The notes under the pieces are model-generated. The model searched no databases. It was given only the letters and a program-made list of their open reading frames with translations, and was not told the DNA's origin. A program made the translations under genes and the position numbers. From Colwellia psychrerythraea (GTDB lineage: Bacteria; Pseudomonadota; Gammaproteobacteria; Enterobacterales; Alteromonadaceae), in NCBI RefSeq assembly GCF_000764185.1, contig NZ_JQEC01000002.1:310001-374000 (forward strand): a DNA stretch of 64,000 nucleotides, given 5' to 3'. Shown piece after piece: positions 63,802 through 64,000 of this stretch; within the stretch, counting starts at the first letter, position 1; each line of letters starts with the position of its first letter.

Positions 63802-64000
63802 CTATAAATACTCAATTGCTATACCAACAAAAACAATTAAACCAACCCAGTGATTATGTAAAAAAGCTTGAAAACAAGCATCTCGATCTCTATTAACAAT
63901 CAATAACTGTTGATAGCTAAATAAGCCTGCTGCAACAATAAGACACAACTGATACGGCCAACCAAAAGCTAATATATCACCCACTGTCCACAATAAAGCC
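63802..64000 (-). CDS. ubiA: 4-hydroxybenzoate polyprenyltransferase UbiA, C-terminal end (truncated by window)
   Basis: The minus-strand frame runs out of the window at its 5' side. The visible C-terminus (AAGLFSYQQLLIVNRDRDACF, then AFLHNHWVGLIVFVGIAIEYL) matches the last helices of UbiA, the ubiquinone-pathway prenyltransferase. Its stop lies four bases beyond the GGDEF-EAL stop, so the genes converge. Confidence 0.85.
   Translation of the reverse strand, partial: ALLWTVGDILAFGWPYQLCLIVAAGLFSYQQLLIVNRDRDACFQAFLHNHWVGLIVFVGIAIEYL

Noticed and set aside
1..64000. CRISPR array, tRNA or rRNA genes
   Set aside because: No regularly spaced direct repeats and no cloverleaf or ribosomal RNA sequence were recognised on reading both strands.

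Overview
The window looks like a chromosome segment of a cold-water marine gammaproteobacterium of the Colwellia/Thalassotalea group (order Alteromonadales). The base composition is AT-rich, and the housekeeping genes (plsB, rsmJ, ftnA, ubiA) together with the many secreted PKD/GEVED-domain proteases, c-di-GMP enzymes and TRAP transporter genes fit that group. The taxonomic placement is inference from protein flavour only.

Layout. 1-4.4 kb: the end of an unrecognised gene, then a secreted M43-like metalloprotease. 4.4-8.3 kb: a tight five-gene operon with a His-rich membrane protein, a ketoacyl-synthase-III-like enzyme with an intact Cys-His-Asn triad, a haem-oxygenase-like diiron enzyme, an unknown membrane-anchored protein and an exported START-domain protein. 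It is probably a small lipid-derived metabolite pathway. 8.5-12.1 kb: a secreted metallophosphoesterase-like protein and a second GEVED-domain metalloprotease. 12.2-13.9 kb: a non-coding stretch and a heavily decayed IS66-family element.

14.1-26.1 kb is the most striking region. It contains an archaeal-type 3-dehydroquinate synthase II homologue next to a DhnA/ADTH-synthase-type aldolase, which is the GriH/GriI pair that makes 3-amino-4-hydroxybenzoate in Streptomyces. Beside them is a stand-alone aspartokinase that appears to derive from the N-terminal half of a MetL-type bifunctional enzyme and would feed aspartate semialdehyde. Around these lie an SDR, an ABM-type monooxygenase, a SnoaL-like cyclase, an exported cupin, a LysR regulator, an azoreductase, a PhzS-like flavin monooxygenase, a pirin, a glutathionyl-hydroquinone-reductase-like protein and a GTP cyclohydrolase II. 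Together they read as an undescribed aminohydroxybenzoate/aminoquinone-type biosynthetic locus.

26.7-31.2 kb: HI0933-family flavoprotein, a calcium-loop lipoprotein co-transcribed with a receiver-less OmpR-type DNA-binding protein, and ferritin. A peroxiredoxin gene is cut in two. Its C-terminal half is at 30979-31209 and its N-terminal half at 39607-39852, separated by an 8.4 kb integrative element (31210-39609) with a large serine recombinase at one end, a small resolvase with a res-like repeat array, a HEPN-like protein, a promoter with a structured leader driving a small operon, and a lipoprotein. The 12-of-15-base matching repeats at the two junctions mark the attachment sites, and excision would restore a 157-residue peroxiredoxin.

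39.9-64 kb is mostly core genome: a chemoreceptor, rsmJ, a tandem OB-fold protein, a beta-propeller/SHOCT membrane protein, a TVP38-type membrane protein, a NYN-domain protein, an orphan chitinase-A-type N-terminal domain, plsB, and a TonB-like protein. These are followed by a four-gene c-di-GMP operon (porin, phosphate-binding-like protein, diguanylate cyclase, EAL protein), a TRAP transporter operon with a hairpin between the binding protein and permease genes, a FIST-GGDEF/EAL pair, and the 3' end of ubiA at the window edge.
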